Below are positions 38,162 to 47,129 of a stretch of DNA of 64,000 bases, piece by piece. Location of the stretch: contig NZ_CANLNS010000001.1 of the NCBI RefSeq assembly GCF_947492715.1, forward strand, positions 1,054,001 through 1,118,000, in the 5' to 3' direction. The DNA comes from an uncultured Psychroserpens sp. (GTDB lineage: Bacteria > Bacteroidota > Bacteroidia > Flavobacteriales > Flavobacteriaceae). Below the pieces are notes generated by a model. It was not told the origin of the DNA, ran no database searches, and saw only the letters and a program-made list of their open reading frames with translations. Each line of letters opens with the position of its first letter. The stretch's first letter is position 1. The position numbers were made by a program, and so were the translations under genes.

Positions 38162-38680
38162 TTATTCTTCATCTTTATTTTCTGCGTTTAATGCTTCTAT
38201 AATTACTTCTGTAATGTCATTACCTTCAGCACCATACATGACACTTCCTGCATCATTTGCTCCTAAAATATAAGTATATCCATTGTTTTTTCCGTAGTCT
38301 TTTACAAATGCTTTTACTTGTTTAACAAGTGTATCAATCTCTTTTTGACCTTCTGCCTGTAAACTTTGCTCTTCTGCTCTCAATTGATAATCTTGCATCT
38401 GTTTCTTCTGAAGTAAGGCTTGGTATTCTGTTTCAGCCTTCTTTTTAGACATTGAAGCCGATTTTGCTTGAAACAATTGTGCTTCAATTTGAATAGCCTG
38501 CTGGAAACTATCCGCCTTTTTATTAAACTTCTCAATTTTAGCTTGAAATTTCTTTTCGAAATTCACCTTCTTATTAAACTTACTTACAACTTCTGCATTA
38601 TCTACAAACGCAATTTTTTGTTGTTCTTGGCATGATACTAAAACAAGTACAAAAGCGAAGACGCTTATTATTTTTTTCAT
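38162..38680 (-). CDS. OmpH/Skp-like periplasmic chaperone, apparently a lipoprotein
   Basis: The 172-residue product starts at 38680 (MKKIISVFAFVLVLVSCQ). The frame is open to 38797, but the longer start lies upstream of a good promoter at 38705-38738 and would bury the signal peptide. After the signal it has the Skp pattern: a short beta segment KIAFVDNAEVVSKF, a long charged coiled coil (residues about 35-125, rich in Lys, Gln and Glu), and YILGANDAGSVMYG near the C-terminus. It would help outer-membrane proteins cross the periplasm. The LVSC lipobox at Cys17 suggests lipid attachment, unlike classic soluble Skp. Confidence 0.85.
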   Translation of the reverse strand: MKKIISVFAFVLVLVSCQEQQKIAFVDNAEVVSKFNKKVNFEKKFQAKIEKFNKKADSFQQAIQIEAQLFQAKSASMSKKKAETEYQALLQKKQMQDYQLRAEEQSLQAEGQKEIDTLVKQVKAFVKDYGKNNGYTYILGANDAGSVMYGAEGNDITEVIIEALNAENKDEE

Positions 38681-38704
38681 TTTGGATTGTGATTTAATTT
38701 TTTG

Positions 38705-38738
38705 CAAATGTATGAAAGTCGATGTGTTTTTTGAACAA
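38705..38738 (-). promoter_or_regulatory. Promoter of the OmpH-like gene
   Basis: On the minus strand a TTG (38736-38738) is followed after 23 bases by TACATTTG (38705-38712), matching the Bacteroidetes TTG...TAnnTTTG promoter at the long end of normal spacing. Transcription would begin near 38698, about 18 bases before the ATG at 38680, which supports that start. Confidence 0.6.
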
Positions 38739-38899
38739 AAACACTGCAATAAGTTTTTTTTATTGTTTTTTGGCTTTCTATTTCTAAAAACTATCAAAAC
38801 TTAGGCCGTCAAACACACTTTAATACGCTTTAAATTTTCCAGACACCTAATTATAAAGCCAGAATATCTAAACACCTTTAAATCGTCTAAAAACACGTT

Positions 38900-39760
38900 T
38901 TAGCTCTTTTTTATAATATAAATCAAAGATGAGAACTCTCTTGAGCGTCTTGCTTTTATATTAGAGCGCAACCCTATCCAAAATGCCTTGACAGGATTCA
39001 TTGATCCGTTTTTATATTTCTCTGAAAGTAGCGCAACATAAAAGGCGTCAAAAATCATTGGAACGGTTTTTATCACCTTCATATTTTTAAGCATGACCAA
39101 TTTAGAAATGGCTGTTTTAGAAAAGTGCCATAAGTGTCTTGGAACATCAAACGCTGCCCAATAGTTTTTATAATATAAGGCGTCATAACTTTTAAAATTT
39201 GGAACAGCAATAACTAAACGTCCATTAGGTTTTAAAAGTGATTCAAATATAGCAATGTGATCTTCCAACTTAGGAAGGTGTTCCAATACATGCCACAATG
39301 TAATAACATCAAAACTATGAGGTTTAAGTTTTAACAACTGGTCCAAATCAAAAACACGGTCTTCCGTTTTTTTATTAGCAATAGTTCGCGCGTCTTCATT
39401 TGGTTCTATTCCGGTAACCTCCCATTGATTCTCTTTCGCTATTTTTAAAAAATCTCCTGTTCCACATCCAATATCTAAAAGTGTTTTTTTGTCTACATCA
39501 AAGGAATTAATCAATCTGAGTTTTCGTTTTAATGCTAAAGACTTCACAAAGTGATAGGCTTTTTCAAACAGATTTCGCTTCGCATCTGTGTGCGAAATAT
39601 AATCTTCACTCTGGTAATAATACCCTAACTTTTCTTCTGAAGGCTGTGGAAATGTCTCTAACATATCCAGTTCTTTATTATATAATAACTGAAAATGCTC
39701 TCCAGAAACAGAGTAATCCTTAAGTTCTAAATATGTTTTGTTTTGAGTTTTATTCGTCAC
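38900..39760 (-). CDS. Class I SAM-dependent methyltransferase
   Basis: This 286-residue protein has a Rossmann methyltransferase core. Motif I is TLLDIGCGTGDFLKIAKE near residue 92, an acidic GIEPNEDA follows near residue 115, and FDVITLWHVLEHL near residue 150 is the motif IV region. The N-terminal HFQLLYNKELDMLETFPQP segment and the C-terminal SLIYIIKK are common in the Bacteroidetes branch of UbiG-like methyltransferases. The substrate is unknown. It follows mnmG, with a parS-like site between the two genes. Confidence 0.86.
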   Translation of the reverse strand: MTNKTQNKTYLELKDYSVSGEHFQLLYNKELDMLETFPQPSEEKLGYYYQSEDYISHTDAKRNLFEKAYHFVKSLALKRKLRLINSFDVDKKTLLDIGCGTGDFLKIAKENQWEVTGIEPNEDARTIANKKTEDRVFDLDQLLKLKPHSFDVITLWHVLEHLPKLEDHIAIFESLLKPNGRLVIAVPNFKSYDALYYKNYWAAFDVPRHLWHFSKTAISKLVMLKNMKVIKTVPMIFDAFYVALLSEKYKNGSMNPVKAFWIGLRSNIKARRSREFSSLIYIIKKS

Positions 39761-39793
39761 AAATTGTAGATTAAAAAAATTGCATTAGGCGAA

Positions 39794-39809
39794 TGTTCCA
39801 CGTGAAACA
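39794..39809. promoter_or_regulatory. parS: parS-like ParB-binding site, copy 1
   Basis: TGTTCCACGTGAAACA is an exact match to the widely conserved chromosomal parS pattern TGTTnCACGTGAAACA. It lies in the gap between the mnmG stop and the methyltransferase start. Such sites bind ParB (Spo0J) and cluster near the replication origin. The ParA and ParB genes are not in this window. Confidence 0.8.
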
Positions 39810-39828
39810 TTAAACCGATATATTAATT

Positions 39829-41700
39829 TTATCGTCCCAAATATACCAACAACACCGACACATCTGCCGGTGATACACCACTAATTCTAGACGCTTGAGA
39901 AATGGTGACAGGCTGAATTTTTGTTAGCTTTTGAATAGCTTCAGTGCTCATAGATTTCAATCTTGTATAATCAAAATTAGAAGGAATTTTAACGTCCTCA
40001 AGCCTGTTTAGTTTATCGGCATTATTCTTTTCCTTTTCAATATAACCAGAATACTTTATTTGTATTTCAGTTTGCTCCAGTACTTCTCTATCCAATTCAT
40101 GCTCGTTTATATAGCTTTCTACAGCCTCAAATTTCCGCATGTCATCAGTTGTGATATTGGGTCTAGAGAACAACTTAAACATCTTATCAGATTGTTTTAC
40201 TAACGAGGAGTTTTTAGACTCTAGAACGGGATTTGCTTCTTCCGGTTTTACACTAGTCTTCCTAAAAAACTCAACAAAATTATCCGATTGCGCTTGCTTC
40301 TCTTCCATTCGTCGCAGTCGTTTCTCACTCGCTAAACCAAGCTCAAATCCTTTTGGTGTTAATCTAAAATCTGCATTATCTTGTCTCAATAATGTTCTAT
40401 ATTCCGCCCTTGAGGTAAACATTCGATATGGTTCTTCCGTTCCTTTTGTAATTAAATCATCTACCAAAACACCTATATAAGCTTCATTACGCTTCAATAT
40501 AAATTCTTCTCTTTCTTGTACTTTTAGCGCTGCATTTATACCTGCCATTAGTCCTTGAGAAGCTGCTTCCTCATAACCCGTTGTTCCATTTATTTGACCA
40601 GCAAAAAACAAACCTTCCACCAGCTTTGTTTCTAAGGTGTGCTTTAATTGTGTTGGTGGAAAATAATCATATTCTATAGCATAACCCGGTCTAAAAAACT
40701 TCACGTTTTCAAAACCAACCACAGATTTTAATGCTTTGTATTGCACATCCTCAGGTAACGAGGTAGAGAACCCATTAACATAAACCTCAACAGTATTCCA
40801 GCCTTCAGGTTCTACAAACAATTGGTGTCTATCTTTATCTGCAAAACGATTTATCTTATCTTCAATAGACGGACAATATCTTGGTCCGATACTTTTAATT
40901 CTCCCATTAAACATTGGAGAACGTTCAAACCCTTCTCGGAGTAAATCATGAACTTCCGGACTTGTATAAGTCATGTGGCAAGATCTCTGTTCGGTCAACG
41001 GCTTAATGCGCTCTAAATATGAAAACTTCTCAGGTCGTTCGTCGCCAGGTTGTTCAATCATTTTTGAAAAATCTAAGGAGCGACCATCCACTCTAGGTGG
41101 TGTTCCTGTTTTCATTCGTCCAGAATCAAAACCTAAATCAATAAGTTGTTCAGTAATTCCTGTTGCGGCACGTTCACCTGCTCTACCACCACCAAAGTTC
41201 TTGTCTCCTATATGAATTAAACCATTCAAAAAAGTGCCATTGGTTAAGACAACAGTCTTAGCTTTTACTTCAATTCCTAATGACGTTTTAACACCAACAA
41301 CCTTATTGTTCTTAACAATAAGTCCAGACACCATTTCCTGATAAAAATCTAGATTTTGTGTTTGCTCCAATAATAGGCGCCAATCCTCAGCAAAGCGCAT
41401 TCTATCACTTTGCACTCTAGGACTCCACATTGCAGGGCCTTTAGATTTGTTAAGCATTTTAAACTGAATGGCCGACGTATCACTAACGATGCCGCTATAA
41501 CCACCAAGCGCATCAATTTCCCTAACAATTTGACCCTTAGCAATACCTCCCATAGCAGGATTGCATGACATTTGAGCAATGTTTTGCAAATTCATGGTAA
41601 TGAGTAAGGTTTTACTACCCATATTGGCAGCAGCAGCAGCGGCTTCACTTCCAGCGTGACCGCCACCAACAACTATGACATCATATACTTCGTTAAACAT
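39829..41700 (-). CDS. mnmG: tRNA uridine-5-carboxymethylaminomethyl modification enzyme MnmG (GidA)
   Basis: This 623-residue flavoprotein has the FAD-binding VIVVGGGHAGSEAAAAAA at the N-terminus, NPAMGGIAKGQIVREIDALG near residue 47, and the GidA signature GTPPRVDGRSLDF near residue 200. GQINGTTGYEEAASQGL lies near residue 370. With MnmE it forms the cmnm5 modification at wobble uridine 34 of certain tRNAs. The length is normal. A TATATTTG promoter element lies upstream, and parS-like sequences flank the gene on both sides. Confidence 0.98.
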   Translation of the reverse strand: MFNEVYDVIVVGGGHAGSEAAAAAANMGSKTLLITMNLQNIAQMSCNPAMGGIAKGQIVREIDALGGYSGIVSDTSAIQFKMLNKSKGPAMWSPRVQSDRMRFAEDWRLLLEQTQNLDFYQEMVSGLIVKNNKVVGVKTSLGIEVKAKTVVLTNGTFLNGLIHIGDKNFGGGRAGERAATGITEQLIDLGFDSGRMKTGTPPRVDGRSLDFSKMIEQPGDERPEKFSYLERIKPLTEQRSCHMTYTSPEVHDLLREGFERSPMFNGRIKSIGPRYCPSIEDKINRFADKDRHQLFVEPEGWNTVEVYVNGFSTSLPEDVQYKALKSVVGFENVKFFRPGYAIEYDYFPPTQLKHTLETKLVEGLFFAGQINGTTGYEEAASQGLMAGINAALKVQEREEFILKRNEAYIGVLVDDLITKGTEEPYRMFTSRAEYRTLLRQDNADFRLTPKGFELGLASEKRLRRMEEKQAQSDNFVEFFRKTSVKPEEANPVLESKNSSLVKQSDKMFKLFSRPNITTDDMRKFEAVESYINEHELDREVLEQTEIQIKYSGYIEKEKNNADKLNRLEDVKIPSNFDYTRLKSMSTEAIQKLTKIQPVTISQASRISGVSPADVSVLLVYLGR

Positions 41701-41712
41701 AATTTATCGTAT

Positions 41713-41728
41713 TGTTCCACGTGGAACA
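41713..41728. promoter_or_regulatory. parS: parS-like ParB-binding site, copy 2
   Basis: TGTTCCACGTGGAACA is a perfect 16-base palindrome that differs by one base from the parS consensus and from copy 1, keeping the CACGTG core. It lies 13 bases before the mnmG start, between the likely promoter element and the ATG, so ParB binding could also affect mnmG transcription. Confidence 0.75.
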
Positions 41729-41753
41729 TTAAGGGTTCAAAAATTTCAGTTTG

Positions 41754-41761
41754 CAAATATA
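41754..41761 (-). promoter_or_regulatory. -7 promoter element of mnmG
   Basis: The minus strand reads TATATTTG, matching TAnnTTTG. With a 19-base spacer the -33 position reads TTA instead of TTG. Transcription would start near 41747 and run through parS copy 2 before reaching the mnmG start at 41700. Confidence 0.5.
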
Positions 41762-41779
41762 CGTCTAAATACTAATATA

Positions 41780-42190
41780 TTAACCACGCGTACCTAAGTA
41801 GTAATTTTCTTTAGATCTCATCTCTTGGGCATCATCATCAGTTTTGTCTTTGTATCCACAATAATGCAACACACCATGAATCATAACTCGAGCGAGTTCC
41901 TCGGAAAAACTAACACCAAAATCTTTGGCATTATCTTTAACTCTTTCTATAGAAATATAAATATCTCCATGTAGCTCTTTTCCGACGGAATAGTCGAAAC
42001 TAATAATGTCTGTTAAGGTATCATGATCAAGGTATTGAACATTTAGCCGATGCAAGTAATCATCATCACAGAAGATATAATTGATCTCGCCCTCCTTGCA
42101 ATCTTCGTTAAAAATAGTGTTTGAAATCCATTCTGAAACATTCCCTTCCGTCTCTAGCTGAAAATCTGTTTCGTAGTTAAAACTAATCAT
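41780..42190 (-). CDS. ybeY: Endoribonuclease YbeY with a variant zinc site
   Basis: This 136-residue protein matches YbeY, which takes part in 16S rRNA 3' maturation and ribosome quality control. It has INYIFCDDDYLHRLNVQYL near residue 36, DTLTDIISFDY near residue 57 and HGDIYIS near residue 74. Near residue 105 it has IHGVLHYCGYKDK. The family zinc motif is H-x3-H-x5-H; here His105 and His109 are present but position 115 is Asp. The rest of the protein is normal. It overlaps the start of the DUF4175 gene's last codons by 8 bases. Confidence 0.93.
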   Translation of the reverse strand: MISFNYETDFQLETEGNVSEWISNTIFNEDCKEGEINYIFCDDDYLHRLNVQYLDHDTLTDIISFDYSVGKELHGDIYISIERVKDNAKDFGVSFSEELARVMIHGVLHYCGYKDKTDDDAQEMRSKENYYLGTRG

Positions 42191-45100
42191 TTGCCTTTTT
42201 AAAATACTCTTGAACTTTCTTTTTATAAATCTGCTGCAAAGGTAATGCTTGACGATTTAAAATTTCAGTAGTATTAAAATATTCCTTGGCTTTAGGTATT
42301 TGATTTGGCGTTGTATTGTCATAGGTCTTGTTATTTGTTTCAGATTTACGCTTGTTATCCTGACCTTGCATAAACGTTGCATTCTCTAATTTTAACAACT
42401 GATGCTGCAAATCCATCATCTTTTGAAGTGTTTGATTGGTAAAACCTTTATTAATCAAATCCAGTTCAATCTCTTCCATTTGCTTTAATAATTCTCCGCC
42501 TAAACCTTTTTTTCCTTCTTTACCTAATCTATTCTCAAGAGCCTGTCGTAACTGCTGTTGTCTTTGGTAAATCTCATACAGTTCTCCATTAATGTCTTCG
42601 CTATTTCCCTCTCCTTCTCCTTCTCCTTGACCTTCTCCATCACCTTGTTGCTTCCCTTCTTTTCCATCCTTACCATTTTTACCATCCTTAGGGTTTCCGT
42701 TTTCGCCATCTTGCTCGTTTTGACCTTCGCCTTGCTCTCCATTTTCCCCTTCTTTAGGTTTCTTTCCTTTGTCCCCTTTCTTCATGCCTTCTTCCATTTT
42801 CTTATTGAGCTCTTCCTGGCTCATAATAATATCTGGAAGCTGCTCGCCCTGACCTTGCCCTTGACCCATTGAAGGGTTCATTTGCATGTTCATATTATCT
42901 AAGACATCACTTAAAAAACTAGCAAGTTCATTAGTTGATGTAATGGTATACTGTTGAGATGATATTCCTTGATATATCTGATTTTCAGATAATTGCGACA
43001 TGGATTTATCTATATTATAAAACACATTGGTAATTTGGGCATTAACCTGCTCTGAAATAGCTGGCTGTCGCAATGATAAAGCAAATAGGCTATCATCAAC
43101 ATGCTCAAAATGTTCTCTTAGGTTGTACTGTTTCCTCAAGAATTTACCATACTCATTATGATTCACCTCTATGCTCTTAAATTGGTTCATTAGGTTTTCC
43201 TGATCAAAGGAAAATAATACCAAGTTATCTAGAATTTGTCGCAAAACATCAATATCTTCTTGCATCTGTTCTCCGCCTCCCATTTGCATACCTTGTGCCA
43301 TTTTCTGGCTCATCTGTTTCATTTTTTGAGCAGCTTGTTTTTGCTTCTTCTTCGCTTTTTGCTGTGAAGGTTGTTCTTCTTGCGGCTCCTGAGGCTCATT
43401 TTGCTCTTGTTCTTCGCCTTGTTCTTGTGGCTCCTGAGATTCTTCCTGTTCGTCTTTTTGTTTTTGCTCTTCTAAAGCCTCAGTAGCTTCTTTTTGGTCT
43501 TGCTTTATAGATTCTTCTGTTGGCTTATCTTGAGGTAAGTCCATTGGTTTTTGAAGTTCCTGATTTTCTTTTTCCAGATCTTCCATTTCTTTCTGGAAGT
43601 CTTCAAATTTTTCATTCAACTTTTCTTGCTCCTCTTTAGTGTTGTTCTCTTTCGATTCCTCAGATAACTTCTCCTGTTCCTCTGCAAGATCTTCAAGAGC
43701 CTTCATTAATTTCTCGGCTTTTTTAGCCACATAAAAGCGCTTGGTTAATTCTAGTAATTGCTTTAAACTTTTTTCTTTGTTTTTGTTTTGTTTCGCTAAC
43801 TGTTCGAGTTTTTGAGTAAATTCTTCCTTGTTAATTTTATCCTTCATTTTCTCCAACTCCTCTAATAGTTTTTCATCTTTTTTGAGTTGTTGTTCATTCT
43901 CTTCCAAACGCTTCTGTAAATCCTCTTTAAACTGATCTTTTTCTTTGTCTTCATTTTGGAATTCTTCAATATTCTCTTTTAATTTCTTATTGAAGTTTTT
44001 CATAAGTTGCTCTTGCTCCTTCTGACGCTTCAAAAAATTCTCAAATTTCTTCTTATCGTTAAAATTTAATTCTTTCTTTTCCTTTTGAGTTTTTGATAAC
44101 TCTTTTAGTTCCTTATCCTGTTCTTTTAGTTTGTCGAACGTTTTGCTTATATCTTTTATCGTTTCATTTTGCTCCTGAAGTTGTTTCTGTTCTTCCTCGT
44201 CTTTGGTTAATTTTCTATAACTAAATACCGAGCTTTTAGAACTTTTAAAACGATGTAATGCATCATTATCAAATACCTGAAAGTACAACTCATAATCCAC
44301 ACCTTCCTTTAGGTTAAGCTGATTAGGGAAAGCACTTACAAACTCATCGAAATTAGATTTAGAGACATCCATAATTTCGAATGACTTATCATCTGGATTT
44401 TCACTTGGATAATATACCATTTGAAGCTTGCTTAGGCCATAATCATCACTCACTTGACCGAAAAAATAAAGGGTTTGATTGTCTAGGGAATCCTTTTCCA
44501 TTTTTACGTTCATCTCTGGATAGCTATCCTTAATAACATTAATTGAAAATGCCAGATTCTCATAATCTTTTAGCTGTTCGTTGCTAGTACTAATACTATA
44601 ATCGGTGTTGCTAAATATACGTTTGCTTGCCTCAAATTTTCCCTCGGAAATAGGCTCAAACATGAGGGTGTCTTTCGAATAAAAAACAACATCATCAGTA
44701 GATTTCGTGTTTACCTTCCAGGTCACGTTAGTACCTTCAGGGATTGTAGAATTTCCAGTGCTTTTTAATACCTCATCTTGCTTTTTGGTATAGGCTGGAT
44801 AATCAAGTACCATTTCAAAATTCACCAATGTAGGTACTTTTATAATATCTAAATTATACAGCTTTGATGTCACATCATTTGCAGATAAATTAAATGTCAA
44901 CCCCTCTTTCGGTTGCGCAAAAACATACTCAAATTGACCTGGCGACTTTTGCTGCATAAAAAACGATTGTCCATTAAAATGAATCTGCGCGTTTTCAGGG
45001 ATAATATCGCCTGCTGTATTCACAACAACCTTAAAGTCTTTATTTTCTATTGCCTTTAATTTCTCATTAACCACAAAAAACTGAAATGGTGCTGGTGGTT

Positions 45101-45671
45101 CGTACGCTGTACTATAATTTACAACGCGTTCATAGCTGTCGTTAAACCAATCCATTTTTCCAGTAAGTACAGACAGTAATAAAATCACAACAGGAATTGC
45201 AGCATACTTCAAATACTTTGTGTTTTTCTTAAAGTTTACAGCAAGTTTGAAAGGTATAGGGCTTAATTCTGCCGATTTCTGTTCAATACTAGCTTCTAAT
45301 AATTCCGATTGTTGATTATTTTGATTTAACTGAAGAACGTTTAGCAGCTTATCATTCACTTCAGGAAAATGATTTCCTATAATTTGTGAGGCATCTTCGT
45401 AATCAATCCCTTTTTGGAGTTTAAATAATTTTGCCAAAGGAAATGCGATAAACTTAGCAAATAAAGCTAGTTCAACACTAACAAAGACCCAGAATAAAAT
45501 GGTTCTTGCCGTTGGATTAAGCCATAAAAAATATTCAATTAGCAAAGTAACAATCAAGTATAGGAGCCCGATTGCAAAAAATAAAATAGCGCCTTTCAAT
45601 AATTCGTTAGTGTAGTAACGTCTTATAAATTGCTCTAATTTGCTCTGTATTTGATTAAAATTACTTGCCAT
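42183..45671 (-). CDS. Very large DUF4175 membrane protein with coiled-coil and Gly-rich regions
   Basis: This 1162-residue protein has N-terminal transmembrane helices near residues 25-75 and 150-168, then a beta-rich periplasmic part (about 190-490) and long charged coiled coils (about 490-760). Low-complexity Gln/Glu/Pro and Gly/Lys/Asn/Glu stretches follow (about 735-790 and 940-1040), including repeats of the type GKNGKDGKEGK. The pattern matches DUF4175 proteins of Bacteroidetes, whose function is unknown. The size and coiled coils suggest a scaffold spanning from membrane to periplasm. It ends overlapping ybeY. Confidence 0.85.
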   Translation of the reverse strand: MASNFNQIQSKLEQFIRRYYTNELLKGAILFFAIGLLYLIVTLLIEYFLWLNPTARTILFWVFVSVELALFAKFIAFPLAKLFKLQKGIDYEDASQIIGNHFPEVNDKLLNVLQLNQNNQQSELLEASIEQKSAELSPIPFKLAVNFKKNTKYLKYAAIPVVILLLSVLTGKMDWFNDSYERVVNYSTAYEPPAPFQFFVVNEKLKAIENKDFKVVVNTAGDIIPENAQIHFNGQSFFMQQKSPGQFEYVFAQPKEGLTFNLSANDVTSKLYNLDIIKVPTLVNFEMVLDYPAYTKKQDEVLKSTGNSTIPEGTNVTWKVNTKSTDDVVFYSKDTLMFEPISEGKFEASKRIFSNTDYSISTSNEQLKDYENLAFSINVIKDSYPEMNVKMEKDSLDNQTLYFFGQVSDDYGLSKLQMVYYPSENPDDKSFEIMDVSKSNFDEFVSAFPNQLNLKEGVDYELYFQVFDNDALHRFKSSKSSVFSYRKLTKDEEEQKQLQEQNETIKDISKTFDKLKEQDKELKELSKTQKEKKELNFNDKKKFENFLKRQKEQEQLMKNFNKKLKENIEEFQNEDKEKDQFKEDLQKRLEENEQQLKKDEKLLEELEKMKDKINKEEFTQKLEQLAKQNKNKEKSLKQLLELTKRFYVAKKAEKLMKALEDLAEEQEKLSEESKENNTKEEQEKLNEKFEDFQKEMEDLEKENQELQKPMDLPQDKPTEESIKQDQKEATEALEEQKQKDEQEESQEPQEQGEEQEQNEPQEPQEEQPSQQKAKKKQKQAAQKMKQMSQKMAQGMQMGGGEQMQEDIDVLRQILDNLVLFSFDQENLMNQFKSIEVNHNEYGKFLRKQYNLREHFEHVDDSLFALSLRQPAISEQVNAQITNVFYNIDKSMSQLSENQIYQGISSQQYTITSTNELASFLSDVLDNMNMQMNPSMGQGQGQGEQLPDIIMSQEELNKKMEEGMKKGDKGKKPKEGENGEQGEGQNEQDGENGNPKDGKNGKDGKEGKQQGDGEGQGEGEGEGNSEDINGELYEIYQRQQQLRQALENRLGKEGKKGLGGELLKQMEEIELDLINKGFTNQTLQKMMDLQHQLLKLENATFMQGQDNKRKSETNNKTYDNTTPNQIPKAKEYFNTTEILNRQALPLQQIYKKKVQEYFKKAND

Positions 45672-45792
45672 ACTGATAATTAACTCACTAATCTACAATT
45701 TTATTTTAAACGGTAAATGCCTAAATTTGGTAAGATTCTGTTAATTTCGAGGAGTTGTGTTAAAATTAAGACCAAGTAAAACCTAAATTTAG

Positions 45793-46833
45793 ATGAAAGA
45801 CCTCAAATATCTCGCAGCTTTTTCGGTTCCTTTAGTGGCTTTTATAAGCCTTTATTTTAAAGGGTATTTCACCTATCTTACTCCTATTTATGCATTTGCA
45901 ATAATTCCGTTGTTAGAGTTGATATTTCCGATTGACACTAAAAACCTCAGCGACGATGAAGCCGATCATAAATTGAAACGACAAATCTTCGATTGGCTGT
46001 TATACCTTAATCTTCCCATAGTTTATGGGCTTGTCATCTTTGGTGTATACGAGGTCTCTACCTCAGCAATTGAAACCTATGAATTGGTAGGCATGATATT
46101 GTCTCTAGGCATCGTTCTAGGCGTTAATGGGATTAACGTTGCTCATGAGTTAGGCCACAGACAAAACACCAAAGAGCGCTTTATAGGTAAGGCCTTGCTC
46201 CTTCCTTCTCAATACATGCATTTTTATATCGAACATAATTTTGGTCATCATTTGCACGCGGCAACTCCAGAAGATCCTGCCACTGCAAAATACAACCAGA
46301 CCGTGTATTCGTTTTGGTTTACATCTACGTTTAGGCAGTATGTAAGTTCATGGCGCATTCAAAAAAAGTTACTTCATAACAATAATGAAGCCTTCTTTTC
46401 AGTAAAAAATGACATGTTGTGGTATGTTGTGTTTCAAATAAGTTACCTCCTTTTGGTCTTCTTTGTCTTTGGCGTTAATGGTCTTGTTTTTGCATTTAGT
46501 GCGGCCGTTGTAGGGTTTTTATTATTAGAAACCGTTAATTATATAGAGCACTATGGGCTGATGCGGCTCAAAACAAAATCGGGTCGTTACGAACGCGTTA
46601 AAGAAATGCACTCTTGGAATTCCAATCATGTGATTGGTAGAATTGTCTTATACGAGCTCACCAGACATAGCGATCATCATTTTAAATCCTCAAAAAAATA
46701 TCAAGTTTTAGATTGCCATGATGAGAGTCCTCAAATGCCTTATGGTTATCCAACATCTATGGTGTTGTCTATGATTCCGCCTTTGTGGTTTCGTATCATG
46801 AATAAGCGCGTGCCTAAGGAAATGGTTGCTTAA
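45793..46833 (+). CDS. AlkB-like membrane fatty-acid desaturase/hydroxylase (alkane 1-monooxygenase family)
   Basis: This 346-residue integral membrane protein has the histidine boxes of the AlkB family: NVAHELGHRQ near residue 116, EHNFGHHLHAATPEDPATA near residue 147, and ELTRHSDHHFKSSKKYQ near residue 292. The NYIEHYGLMR motif lies near residue 256. These bind a di-iron centre in alkane and xylene monooxygenases. It is shorter than Pseudomonas AlkB, and no rubredoxin gene is adjacent. It probably hydroxylates a terminal methyl group of an alkane or lipid. The substrate is not shown. Confidence 0.87.
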   Translation: MKDLKYLAAFSVPLVAFISLYFKGYFTYLTPIYAFAIIPLLELIFPIDTKNLSDDEADHKLKRQIFDWLLYLNLPIVYGLVIFGVYEVSTSAIETYELVGMILSLGIVLGVNGINVAHELGHRQNTKERFIGKALLLPSQYMHFYIEHNFGHHLHAATPEDPATAKYNQTVYSFWFTSTFRQYVSSWRIQKKLLHNNNEAFFSVKNDMLWYVVFQISYLLLVFFVFGVNGLVFAFSAAVVGFLLLETVNYIEHYGLMRLKTKSGRYERVKEMHSWNSNHVIGRIVLYELTRHSDHHFKSSKKYQVLDCHDESPQMPYGYPTSMVLSMIPPLWFRIMNKRVPKEMVA

Positions 46834-46867
46834 AAATTTGATTTTTCAATACAGCATTTTAAACTGA

Positions 46868-47059
46868 TTAAAATAATTTTTTAGCGCTATAAATGAGAAG
46901 TATTGCGGCAGCTAATGTTATGATAAAATAATACAAATTATTTAAGTTTAAATAATTGTCTGTCACGTATTTGGCCACAAAAAACAACAGAAATATAACG
47001 GATAAAAAAAATAAAATATACCCTATGCTTGATAAAATGTATGGAAGCAGTTTTTTCAT
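46868..47059 (-). CDS. Small two-helix membrane protein
   Basis: The likely 63-residue product starts at 47059 (MKKLLPYILSSIGYILFFLS) and has two transmembrane helices ending in a short basic tail. The frame remains open to 47149, but that longer version runs into the divergent gltX promoter region. A TATATTTG element at 47064-47071 lies just before the chosen start. I do not recognise the family, and nothing indicates a function. Confidence 0.5.
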   Translation of the reverse strand: MKKLLPYILSSIGYILFFLSVIFLLFFVAKYVTDNYLNLNNLYYFIITLAAAILLIYSAKKLF

Positions 47060-47129
47060 TAAACAAATATAAACAAACGCATAAAACGACTCGATTCTCT
47101 TGAAATAATTAGACTCTACTCTATTTTTT

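Noticed and set aside
38681-38797. Longer N-terminus for the OmpH-like protein
   Set aside because: It would put the signal peptide inside the protein and places the start upstream of a good promoter.
40139-40480. A 113-codon open frame on the plus strand opposite mnmG
   Set aside because: The mnmG frame is certain, and the antisense translation shows no family resemblance.
42600-42650. Short CCTTCTCC-type tandem repeats that might be a CRISPR array or satellite
   Set aside because: They encode Gly-Glu repeats in the DUF4175 protein; there are no spacers and no repeat units of CRISPR length.
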